A DNA stretch of 12,509 nt from positions 1 to 12,509 of the forward strand of contig NZ_CALNCS010000117.1 of NCBI RefSeq assembly GCF_937875145.1, given 5' to 3'. This DNA comes from Alkalibaculum bacchi (GTDB taxonomy: Bacteria > Bacillota > Clostridia > Eubacteriales > Alkalibacteraceae). Shown here one piece after another: positions 6,437 to 12,509 of the stretch. The notes under the pieces were generated by a model that did no database searches, was not told the origin of the DNA, and worked only from the letters and a program-made list of their open reading frames with translations. The first letter of the stretch is position 1. The number at the start of each line of letters is the position of its first letter. A program made the translations under genes and the position numbers.

Positions 6437-7516
6437 ATGAAAAAGATGAAAAGGATGGAAAGAGTAGGGCCTCTACTCATGGTATTGTTGTTACTATTAT
6501 CGTTTGTAGTAGGATGTTCTCAGCCAGCTTCTAATGCACTAGATAAAACAGATACCCAACAAGAAACACCTGATACTACTAAAACAGTTACAGATATGGC
6601 AGGTAGGGAGGTCACTATAGATGGTGACATAGAAACTATAGGAACTTTTGGATCTATTGGTGTATTAAATGCCTTTGTAGAATTAATGGGAGATGGAGAT
6701 AAAATCATCAATGAAATGTCTCCTAAATTTACAGAAGGAGATAAATGGAAGTATCAATATGTATTCGCTCCACAAATTGCTGAAGGACCTGTTTTTGAGG
6801 GCGGTAGCGGAGAGATTCAAATTGAAACGGTTCTAGAAGCATCACCAGACCTATGTCTTACAATGAGCAAGGATACTATACCACTTCTAGAAGAGAAAGG
6901 TTTAACGGTTCTTTATCTAGAATGGGAAGATTTATCCGATATTGAAGTTGCAGTTAACCTATTAGGTGATGTTCTAAACAGACAAGATGTAGCAGAGGAT
7001 TACTTAAATTACTTTGACGAAAAAGTCACTAAGGCAGAAGAGTTGACGAAAGACCTTGCTGATGAGGATAAGAAAAAGGTCCTTTACGGATCTATCACTA
7101 CATATACGCAGCCTCATATTATTGCAGAATGGTGGATTGATGCTGCAGATGGTATCAGTGTAACGGATAATGATAGAGATACAAATAGTTATGAATATAC
7201 TGTAGAAGATCTTTTGGCGTGGAACCCAGATGTCATGATTACAACTGGCGGAAAAATGGGTGAAGAAATCAAGGCAGATGATCGATTAAAAGATATTACA
7301 GCTGTTAAAGAAGATGCTATTTATGCCGTTCCAACTGTAGCTCATACTTGGGGAAATCGTACTGTAGAGCAGCCTTTGACAATTATGTGGGCTATGAACA
7401 AGATTTACCCAGAAATAATGACTACAGATATGCTAAAAGAAGAGATTGAGTACTTCTATAGTCATTTCTTCAAAACAGATTTAAGTGATGAACAGATTAC
7501 GGAAATAATTGGATAA
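6437..7516 (+). CDS. Substrate-binding lipoprotein, class III (BtuF/FhuD/MolA-like)
   Basis: This is the extracytoplasmic receptor of the importer. The N-terminus has a basic stretch, a hydrophobic core and a lipobox ending VVGC, giving lipid attachment at Cys27. A Thr/Asp/Gln-rich linker follows, then the family opening VTDMAGREVTI and two lobes joined by a helix. The C-terminal AHTWGNRTVEQPLTIMWAMN followed by KIYPE resembles metal/molybdate-type (MolA-like) and siderophore receptors. Tyr and Trp residues around 115-145 and 230-236 could line the pocket. The SD AAGGGGG lies about 8 bases before the ATG, and the gene is 13 bp after the ATPase. Cargo is unknown. The moeA gene next door makes molybdate or tungstate attractive, but a metal chelate or tetrapyrrole is equally possible. 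Confidence 0.92.
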   Translation: MKKMKRMERVGPLLMVLLLLLSFVVGCSQPASNALDKTDTQQETPDTTKTVTDMAGREVTIDGDIETIGTFGSIGVLNAFVELMGDGDKIINEMSPKFTEGDKWKYQYVFAPQIAEGPVFEGGSGEIQIETVLEASPDLCLTMSKDTIPLLEEKGLTVLYLEWEDLSDIEVAVNLLGDVLNRQDVAEDYLNYFDEKVTKAEELTKDLADEDKKKVLYGSITTYTQPHIIAEWWIDAADGISVTDNDRDTNSYEYTVEDLLAWNPDVMITTGGKMGEEIKADDRLKDITAVKEDAIYAVPTVAHTWGNRTVEQPLTIMWAMNKIYPEIMTTDMLKEEIEYFYSHFFKTDLSDEQITEIIG

Positions 7517-7605
7517 GTAAACTTTATTCCTAGGAGGTTTATGGCAAATACATAGCTTTCTAGGGTCTATTTTGCAATAAGCTAGATATACAAGGAGGCA
7601 AATAA

Positions 7606-7668
7606 ATGGACAATGGAAGATTTGCAAATTGGTCTGTCAGTAGGATTGGAGAAGGCTTATGGGATTAG
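7606..7668 (+). CDS. Putative 20-residue leader peptide overlapping the moeA start
   Basis: A perfect SD AAGGAGG (7592-7598) stands 7 nt before an ATG opening a 20-codon frame (MDNGRFANWSVSRIGEGLWD). Its stop lies inside the first codons of moeA, overlapping it by 10 nt. The moeA SD (GGAGAAGG, 7648-7654) is inside this mini-ORF, so its translation could open or block the moeA site. An earlier SD (AGGAGG, 7532-7537) heads a four-codon frame at 7541-7555. The peptide is not recognised. It may be a coupling leader or the stump of a lost gene. A loose inverted repeat TAGCTT/AAGCTA (7553-7584) lies between. Confidence 0.4.
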   Translation: MDNGRFANWSVSRIGEGLWD

Positions 7669-8870
7669 ACGAAAGATTATTTGTAACAAGGGCGCAGGTT
7701 ATGGAAGAATTATTTGCTAGATGGAGCCCCGTTAAACGGACCCAAAGTATCCCCATTTGTGAAGGGCTAGGTAGGATTATAGCAGGAGATCTTTATTCTA
7801 AGAATACGCTTCCTGTTTATCGCTCGTCAAAATGCGATGGCATTGCCGTTCATTCAAAAGATTTTAAGAGGGGAATTCCAAACACAAAAGACTGGATAAA
7901 AGGAATTGACTTTACCCAAGCGGATACTGGGGATGATTTTAGTGATGGATTTGATGCAGTGATTCCCATTGAAAACGTTTCTTATGATGAAAAAGGTCAT
8001 TTACATATTTCTTATAAATCAAAGGTATTTCCCGGTTCTGCTATTAAAAATAAAGGAGAAACCGTAGCAGAAGGAGATTTACTAGTAAGAGCGAACACAG
8101 TTCTTCGACCATCTCATCTATGTGTCTTAGCAACAGGAGGGTATGAGGAAATAGAAGTTTACGATAGGCCTAAAGTAGCTTATATTCCAACGGGAAACGA
8201 ACTTGTTTCCTTAGGCGTAGCCCCTAGTCGAGGTCAAAACATAGAATCTAATGGAATAATGGTCAAAACCGCTGTAGAACAGTGGGTAGGAGAATTTATC
8301 TCCTACCCTATTGTAAAAGATCATGTAGGCTCCTTAAAAGAAACATTAATGAAGGCAATCTCTACAGCGGACATGGTTATTATTAATGGAGGTTCGTCTA
8401 AAGGTGAAGAAGACTACAATAGCAGACTAGTTGAGGACGAAGCTAGTTGGATACAGCATGGTGTTTTCTGCGTACCTGGAAAGCCTACTGCATTAGCCAT
8501 GATTCAGGGAAAGCCTGTAATTAATATGCCAGGGCCTACTTTAGGATGCTTTAGCGTTTTAGATTGGTGCATCATTCCTATGGTTCGCAGATTCTTAAAC
8601 TTGCCAGCACCTATACGTCCTAAAGTCAAATCAATCCTTCAAGATGAAATTAATAAGAAAGAATCTTATGAATTTTATGGTCTCATAGAGGTAAAAAAGC
8701 AAGAGGGAATGTACACAGCTCATTTTCTAAGTTTTGATTACAAATTTCCAGACATGATGTCTAGATGCAATGGACTTTTTATCGCCCCAATAGGTAGGGA
8801 TAAGTTCTTACCAGGAGAGGAAATTTTAGTGGAGTTGTTGTGTAGTGAGGAGTTAATTCCTAATACGTAG
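7659..8870 (+). CDS. moeA: MoeA-family molybdopterin molybdotransferase
   Basis: MoeA inserts molybdenum (or tungsten) into adenylylated molybdopterin, completing Moco. The product is 403 residues, full length for MoeA. Visible blocks are SSKCDGIAV (56-64, active-site Asp60), GFDAVIP (97-103), TGNELVS (178-184), NGGSSKGEEDY (243-253, metal-binding acid), and VPGKPTAL (272-279). The usual LPGYPVSA loop reads NMPGPTLGC here (289-297), so it belongs to a divergent subgroup. The C-terminal domain IV ends PGEEILVELL. The start at 7659 is supported by GGAGAAGG 4-5 nt upstream. In the operon it sits between a metal-type importer and nitrogenase-like genes, which is unusual because nitrogenases do not use Moco. 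Some MoeA homologues carry a C-terminal periplasmic-binding-like domain; this one stops where that would begin. Confidence 0.93.
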   Translation: MGLDERLFVTRAQVMEELFARWSPVKRTQSIPICEGLGRIIAGDLYSKNTLPVYRSSKCDGIAVHSKDFKRGIPNTKDWIKGIDFTQADTGDDFSDGFDAVIPIENVSYDEKGHLHISYKSKVFPGSAIKNKGETVAEGDLLVRANTVLRPSHLCVLATGGYEEIEVYDRPKVAYIPTGNELVSLGVAPSRGQNIESNGIMVKTAVEQWVGEFISYPIVKDHVGSLKETLMKAISTADMVIINGGSSKGEEDYNSRLVEDEASWIQHGVFCVPGKPTALAMIQGKPVINMPGPTLGCFSVLDWCIIPMVRRFLNLPAPIRPKVKSILQDEINKKESYEFYGLIEVKKQEGMYTAHFLSFDYKFPDMMSRCNGLFIAPIGRDKFLPGEEILVELLCSEELIPNT

Positions 8871-8967
8871 AAGAGCACCTGCTGATTTAGTTTCTAGCAT
8901 TAAGAGCATTCCTTTAGGGTCAAGCGGAGTTCACACTACATTGCTGCAGAAGATTGAGGAGGACTAA
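8857..8967 (+). pseudogene. Orphan open frame between moeA and nifH-like gene, possible gene remnant
   Basis: Frame 1 is open from 8857 to a TAA at 8965-8967 and reads like protein, for example RAPADLVSSIKSIPLGSSG followed by VHTTLLQKIEED. It has no plausible start codon or SD. It lies one frame off the moeA tail, so a single-base shift between 8857 and 8870 would add about 35 residues to MoeA. Its stop falls just after the SD of the next gene (GAGGAGG, 8956-8962), which is how genuine upstream genes usually end. It could be a frameshifted MoeA tail, a deletion scar, or chance. I do not recognise the peptide. Confidence 0.35.
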
Positions 8968-8972
8968 TACAT

Positions 8973-9731
8973 ATGATCAAAATAGCAATCTACGGAAAGG
9001 GCGGTATTGGTAAATCTACCACCTCGTCTAATTTATCAGCAGCTCTTGCGGATAAGGGCTTAAAAGTTATACAAATAGGCTGTGATCCAAAATCAGATTC
9101 TACGCAGCTCTTGATGAAAGGCCAATCTATTACAACCATACTAGATTTAATGCGGTCTGAAGAAGAGGAAATTACTTTAGATAAGATTGTCCATAAAGGC
9201 TATAGAGGGGTTCTTTGCGTAGAAGCGGGGGGACCGACCCCTGGAATTGGATGTGCAGGTCGTGGAATCATTACAGCTTTTGAGAAACTTGAAGAGCTAG
9301 GCGCATATGGATTTTTTTCACCAGATGTCATCCTCTATGACGTATTAGGAGATGTGGTTTGTGGAGGGTTTGCCATGCCACTTAGAAAGCAATATGCCGA
9401 TTATGTTTATATTGTCACATCAGGCGAAAAAATGTCCATGTTTGCAGCCTCTAATATTGCTTCTGCTTTATCTAATTTTAAAGTGCGTAACTATGCAAAA
9501 TTAGGAGGACTTATTCTTAACCGTCGAAATGTAGAAAATGAATACGAAAAGGTTTCAGAATTAGCAGAAGAAATCCACTCTAAAATTATCGGTGACATAC
9601 CACGTATGGATTTGGTGACACAATCTGAACTTCTTGGAAAAACTGTAATCGAAGCATTTCCAGATTCAAAGGAAGCGGAGTATTACCGTCTGCTTGCTAC
9701 TAGTATATTGGAGGAATGCAGACATGTCTGA
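8973..9731 (+). CDS. NifH-like nitrogenase-superfamily iron protein (ATP-dependent reductase)
   Basis: This is expected to be a homodimeric [4Fe-4S] ATPase that passes low-potential electrons to the component-1 proteins encoded next. The 252-residue product has the P-loop GKGGIGKST (8-16) with both lysines, and switch I GCDPKSDST (36-44). The two cluster cysteines are in GGPTPGIGCAGRG (Cys94) and YDVLGDVVCGGFAMP (Cys130). SGEKMSMFAASNI (150-162) matches the NifH docking helix region. It is shorter than true NifH (about 290 residues) and lacks the long C-terminal extension, as in NifH-like proteins of the CfbC/BchL/Nfl kind. The SD GAGGAGG is 10 nt upstream. The iron-protein role is firm. The partner reaction is unknown; N2 fixation is not supported. 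Confidence 0.95.
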   Translation: MIKIAIYGKGGIGKSTTSSNLSAALADKGLKVIQIGCDPKSDSTQLLMKGQSITTILDLMRSEEEEITLDKIVHKGYRGVLCVEAGGPTPGIGCAGRGIITAFEKLEELGAYGFFSPDVILYDVLGDVVCGGFAMPLRKQYADYVYIVTSGEKMSMFAASNIASALSNFKVRNYAKLGGLILNRRNVENEYEKVSELAEEIHSKIIGDIPRMDLVTQSELLGKTVIEAFPDSKEAEYYRLLATSILEECRHV

Positions 9732-10956
9732 AATAGGACTTTCTTACTTTCTACCAGAACCTGAAAAATTTCATACCATACTTCGTGTGCCAGGAAGTCA
9801 TACCCTTTATGTAGGTCCTTCCTCATGTACTCGTCGTCATGCTATTCATGCCATAGAGTATGGAGACACACGGGATTACTCATTTTTGTTTATTTCGGAA
9901 GCTGATGAAATTTCAGGTAGCTATGAAGCAATGATTGGTGAAGCAATCATTGAACTCTGTGAAATAGTAGAGCCTACACCTCATATCTTCTTTATTGCCG
10001 TATTTTGTATAGATGACTTTCTTGGAACCGATGAAGAAGCAATGCTAGAAGCGTTACATAGTCGTTTTCCAGGCAAAAGATTTGCCGTAAATCATATCGA
10101 TCCTGTTACCTTAAGTAAAAATAATAATATGGGCATGAAAAAGCATTTGAATTTGTTTTCCTTTCTAGAGAAACCCACTGAAAAAGATCATGGCGTAAAT
10201 TTTCTGGGTGATTTTGTTTCTCTAGAACCAGATTGTGAGTTTCTATCTTTATTGAAATCTTGGGGCGTTAGTAGAGTCCGTGAATTATTTCATTGCCATA
10301 CATACGAAGAGTATCAGGATATGGCTAAAAGTCAAATGTCTATTGTCTTGCGCTTTATAGGGGAAAAGTCAGCTCAGTATTTACAAAAAAAGTTTGACAT
10401 GCCCTATTATTGTTTTACAGCAAGTTACGATGCACATTATATAGTTGAGGGCTACCGTACTATTGCTTCCATACTTGGTCATGAGGCACCGGATTTTTCC
10501 ACTGAGATTAGTAATGTTTTTGAAGATGCTGCTAAGACAGTAGATGTCATAGGAGACATGGAAATTGCAATTGATGCTAGTGCTTCATTAAAGCCTTTCT
10601 CTGCTGCTAAAGCCCTTTTAGAATATGGTTTTAAGGTTAAATATATTTTCTGTTCTAGTCATATGTTTAAGATTGAAGAAGAAGCAGAAGAGTATATTAG
10701 AGAAAAACATAAAGAGATTAGAATCATTCTAACAAATGATTATATAAATATGATACTAGAGCCTGATCAAGAGATTATTGCCATAGGTGCTGATTGTGTA
10801 AGGTTGCTTAGAGCACGACATTTTGCAGATATATGGCATGACGAAGGGTATTTTGGTTTTCATGGAATCCATCGTTTATTTGCTCTTCTTCGAGATTGTG
10901 TTACAAAGAAGTATAATATGCCTGAGCTACCTATACCAGGAAAGGAGAGTGAATAA
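9724..10956 (+). CDS. Nitrogenase component 1-like subunit (NifD/NifK superfamily), first
   Basis: The 410-residue product belongs to the component-1 oxidoreductase superfamily. Early blocks are LYVGPSSCTRRHA (28-40), matching the GPxxC P-cluster loop, and VFCIDDFLGTD (93-103), matching the CPxxxIGDD loop. Candidate cluster ligands are therefore Cys35 and Cys95. A central NFLGDF and later Rossmann-like stretches (EIAIDAS 280-286, KVKYIFCSS 304-312, EIIAIGADCVRLL 350-362) follow the three-domain plan. It lacks a recognisable FeMo-co histidine/cysteine pair. The start at 9724 is preferred over the in-frame ATG at 9694 because GGAGG (9710-9714) is 9 nt upstream; it overlaps the NifH-like stop by 8 nt, implying coupling. 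It probably pairs with the next gene product as a heterodimer. Confidence 0.9.
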   Translation: MSEIGLSYFLPEPEKFHTILRVPGSHTLYVGPSSCTRRHAIHAIEYGDTRDYSFLFISEADEISGSYEAMIGEAIIELCEIVEPTPHIFFIAVFCIDDFLGTDEEAMLEALHSRFPGKRFAVNHIDPVTLSKNNNMGMKKHLNLFSFLEKPTEKDHGVNFLGDFVSLEPDCEFLSLLKSWGVSRVRELFHCHTYEEYQDMAKSQMSIVLRFIGEKSAQYLQKKFDMPYYCFTASYDAHYIVEGYRTIASILGHEAPDFSTEISNVFEDAAKTVDVIGDMEIAIDASASLKPFSAAKALLEYGFKVKYIFCSSHMFKIEEEAEEYIREKHKEIRIILTNDYINMILEPDQEIIAIGADCVRLLRARHFADIWHDEGYFGFHGIHRLFALLRDCVTKKYNMPELPIPGKESE

Positions 10957-10958
10957 AA

Positions 10959-12131
10959 ATGGCTAAACTTTGTATATATATACCTCCCTTTGCAGCAGAT
11001 TACGCAGGAGTGTGTTCTGTTTTCTTTGATTTTGATTGCCTTACAGCAATCAACGATGCCAGTTGTTGTACGAGCCATTATGTTCGATACGATGAACCTA
11101 GATGGTCAGAAAACAAAAAAAGCACTTTTTGTACATCATTACGCAATATAGATGCAATCCTTGGCAATGACGACAAGGTGGTAAAACGAATCTGTGAAGC
11201 CAGCGAACATTTAGATTCATATATGATTGCTCTAGTAGGTACACCAGTTCCTGCCTTAACTGGTATGGATATGGAGGGGATTGCATATGAAATTGAATCT
11301 TCCACTGGGAAGCCTCCTTTTGGATTTAATACGACTGGCTTTGATTATTACGATAAAGGCATTGTCCTTGCTGGCAAAAGCCTATTTGATCGATTTGCAC
11401 AGGAAGAAGTGGAGCTTATACCCCACAGCTTAAATATTCTAGGCGTGACCCCTTTAGATTTTGGAGCAGTAGGAAATGACATAAGCTTTTGTGATTATTT
11501 TTACAAATCAGGTTGGACAGTAAATGGTTCTTATTTTATGGGCACCTCTCTTGATCAAATCAAGAACGTGGCTGCCGCTGAGATTAATTTGGCGGTTACG
11601 GCATCGGGCCTACAGCTTGCAAAATACCTTCAATCTAGATTTGGTACCCCCTATATTGCAGCATGTCCTACTGGCTTTCGTCATGGAAATTATCTTCTTA
11701 AGCACATGGATGCAGGTAGAGCTTTACCTATTCATTCTATTACAGAAAAGTCATCTGTTTTAATCGTCGCTGATCAAGTTATAGGAAATTCAATAAGGGA
11801 TGCATTAAGAGTGCATGGTTGCCTAGCAGGCATAACAGTAGCTACCTTTTTCAGCTGGTCTGCTACTATAGCTGAGCGAGGGGATATGGCACTATCTAGT
11901 GAGAAACAATTAGTAGAGCTTGTTCGCAGTAGAAATTACACTACACTCATTGGAGATCCGTATTTGTGGCGATTTCCTGGTTGTGAAGAATTAAGACAAG
12001 TACCTGTGGCCCATCCTGCTGTTTCTAGTAGGCTAACTTGGAACACTGTCTCTAAGTGGCTTTCTTCAGCATTCGATTCCTTGCTCGCTAATGTGGTATC
12101 TGCTGTAAATGAAGAGTTTAAACAGCTATAG
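10959..12131 (+). CDS. Nitrogenase component 1-like subunit (NifD/NifK superfamily), second
   Basis: The 390-residue product begins almost at once with the family core (IPPFAADYAGVCSVFFDF), without the N-terminal extension of true NifK. Candidate cluster cysteines are Cys19 (GVCS), Cys36/37 (DASCCT) and Cys58 (FCTSLR). The third loop reads VGTPVPALTGMDMEGIA (93-109) with no cysteine. TGKPPFGFNTTGFDYYDKG (116-134) is a distinctive block that I recall from component-1-like proteins of anaerobes. Middle and C-terminal parts contain FGTPYIAACPTGF (228-240) and VLIVADQVIGNSIRDAL (267-283), fitting the later domains. AAAGGAGA lies 10 nt before the ATG and the gap to the upstream gene is 2 nt, so a 1:1 complex is likely. 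Substrate unknown. Confidence 0.9.
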   Translation: MAKLCIYIPPFAADYAGVCSVFFDFDCLTAINDASCCTSHYVRYDEPRWSENKKSTFCTSLRNIDAILGNDDKVVKRICEASEHLDSYMIALVGTPVPALTGMDMEGIAYEIESSTGKPPFGFNTTGFDYYDKGIVLAGKSLFDRFAQEEVELIPHSLNILGVTPLDFGAVGNDISFCDYFYKSGWTVNGSYFMGTSLDQIKNVAAAEINLAVTASGLQLAKYLQSRFGTPYIAACPTGFRHGNYLLKHMDAGRALPIHSITEKSSVLIVADQVIGNSIRDALRVHGCLAGITVATFFSWSATIAERGDMALSSEKQLVELVRSRNYTTLIGDPYLWRFPGCEELRQVPVAHPAVSSRLTWNTVSKWLSSAFDSLLANVVSAVNEEFKQL

Positions 12132-12195
12132 GCGTTCCATTAAAGTACTATGTAAAGGGCAGAATAAGGTTCATTCAAGATAGGAAGTGTTAAGC

Positions 12196-12501
12196 ATGCA
12201 CGTCTTTTTGACAGGTGATATACAAATAGGAAAAAGCACTGTAATTAACAAGACTACTGCACTATTGAATAAGACAATAGGAGGTTTTCAAACTTATTTT
12301 GGCTCCGATAGAGGGTCTCCTACTAAGCCACTCTATATAAATTCGGCTGCACAACCTAAAGTTTTTTGCCAAGAAAATATTGTGGTTCAGTTTAGGGGGG
12401 AGGATTTTCCCTTAATATATAATGAAAAGTTTGATATTTACGGTGTAGAACTAATTCAAAGGGCTAGAGAAAAATCTCAATTAATTGAGATTTTTCTCTA
12501 G
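12196..12501 (+). CDS. P-loop NTPase, THEP1-like, N-terminal part only
   Basis: This opens MHVFLTGDIQIGKSTVINKT with a Walker A GDIQIGKST (7-15), in the style of nucleoside-triphosphatases of the THEP1 group found in clostridia. GGFQTYFG and SDRGSPTKPLYINS follow. After about residue 95 (REKSQLI), relatives would continue with a Walker B of the MDE.G type. Instead the window's terminal palindrome folds the sequence back and gives a false end (EIFL, stop TAG at 12499). I read this as an artificial truncation, so only about 95-97 residues are native. The start at 12196 is preferred over the GTG at 12187 because TAGGAAG (12181-12187) then stands 8 nt upstream. It is the seventh gene of the operon. 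A role in cofactor handling or as a chaperone-type NTPase is inference. Confidence 0.75.
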   Translation: MHVFLTGDIQIGKSTVINKTTALLNKTIGGFQTYFGSDRGSPTKPLYINSAAQPKVFCQENIVVQFRGEDFPLIYNEKFDIYGVELIQRAREKSQLIEIFL

Positions 12502-12509
12502 CCCTTTGA
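12456..12509. repeat. Perfect 54-bp palindrome at the window end
   Basis: Bases 12456-12482 are mirrored without a mismatch by 12483-12509, centred on TTAA. It includes AAAGGGCTAGAG on the left and CTCTAGCCCTTT on the right. The left arm is coding sequence of the NTPase; the right arm is its reverse complement and runs to the very last base. A fold-back assembly or library artefact is more likely than a natural element. Confidence 0.9.

Noticed and set aside
9694..9723. Upstream ATG as the start of the first component-1-like gene
   Set aside because: It would overlap the NifH-like gene by 38 nt. GGAGG at 9710-9714 is correctly spaced for the ATG at 9724.
11524..11763. A 79-codon frame inside the second component-1-like gene
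   Set aside because: It is fully nested in a well-supported gene in another frame, with no SD or recognisable motif.
8973..12131. A nitrogen-fixation (nifHDK) operon
   Set aside because: The iron protein is short, the component-1 proteins are 410 and 390 residues with few cluster cysteines and no recognisable FeMo-co ligands, and nifE/N/B are absent from the window.

Overview
The window looks like chromosome of a low-GC anaerobic Firmicute of the Clostridia, possibly an Alkaliphilus/Natronincola-like lineage. The basis is AT-rich sequence, strong AGGAGG-type ribosome binding sites, SigA-like promoters, protein styles typical of Clostridia, and a nitrogenase-like operon of a kind I associate with obligate anaerobes. 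The genus is a guess. Both ends cut through genes. No tRNA, rRNA, CRISPR array, transposase or origin is visible.

Left part (1-4223), ordinary and accessory genes: the 3' part of a CDF-family cation efflux transporter; a 73-codon highly basic small protein; a perfect-palindrome terminator; then a promoter with an operator-like dyad driving a two-gene unit (a DUF6530-like protein and a degenerate GIY-YIG-like protein). Convergent to these, on the minus strand, lie a MenA-like UbiA-family prenyltransferase with a strong terminator and a stand-alone tRNA pseudouridine synthase TruA.

Right part (about 4375-12509), the item of interest: one long plus-strand operon. It starts from a near-consensus promoter followed by a tandem 10-bp repeat. 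It encodes (i) a complete FecCD/BtuF-class ABC importer (permease, ATPase, lipoprotein receptor), (ii) a MoeA-type molybdopterin molybdotransferase, (iii) a NifH-like iron protein with both cluster cysteines, (iv) two consecutive short, divergent NifD/NifK-like component-1 proteins, and (v) the start of a P-loop NTPase of the THEP1-like kind. The NifH-like/NifDK-like genes are coupled by an 8-nt overlap and a 2-nt gap, so they probably form an ATP-driven reductase plus catalytic heterodimer. No nifB/E/N/V genes are present, and the component-1 proteins are far shorter than true NifD/NifK, so nitrogen fixation is not supported. The mix of metal/metallo-compound uptake, a Moco-insertion protein and a nitrogenase-like reductase suggests an uncharacterised reductive pathway, perhaps tied to a molybdenum/tungsten cofactor or to an imported metal complex. 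This is inference.

Two gaps in the operon hold remnants or leader-like peptides: 7517-7658, with two extra SD-ATG mini-ORFs, and 8857-8967, an orphan open frame. The window ends in an exact 54-bp palindrome that folds back on the NTPase gene where its Walker B should begin. This is most simply a contig-end artefact.
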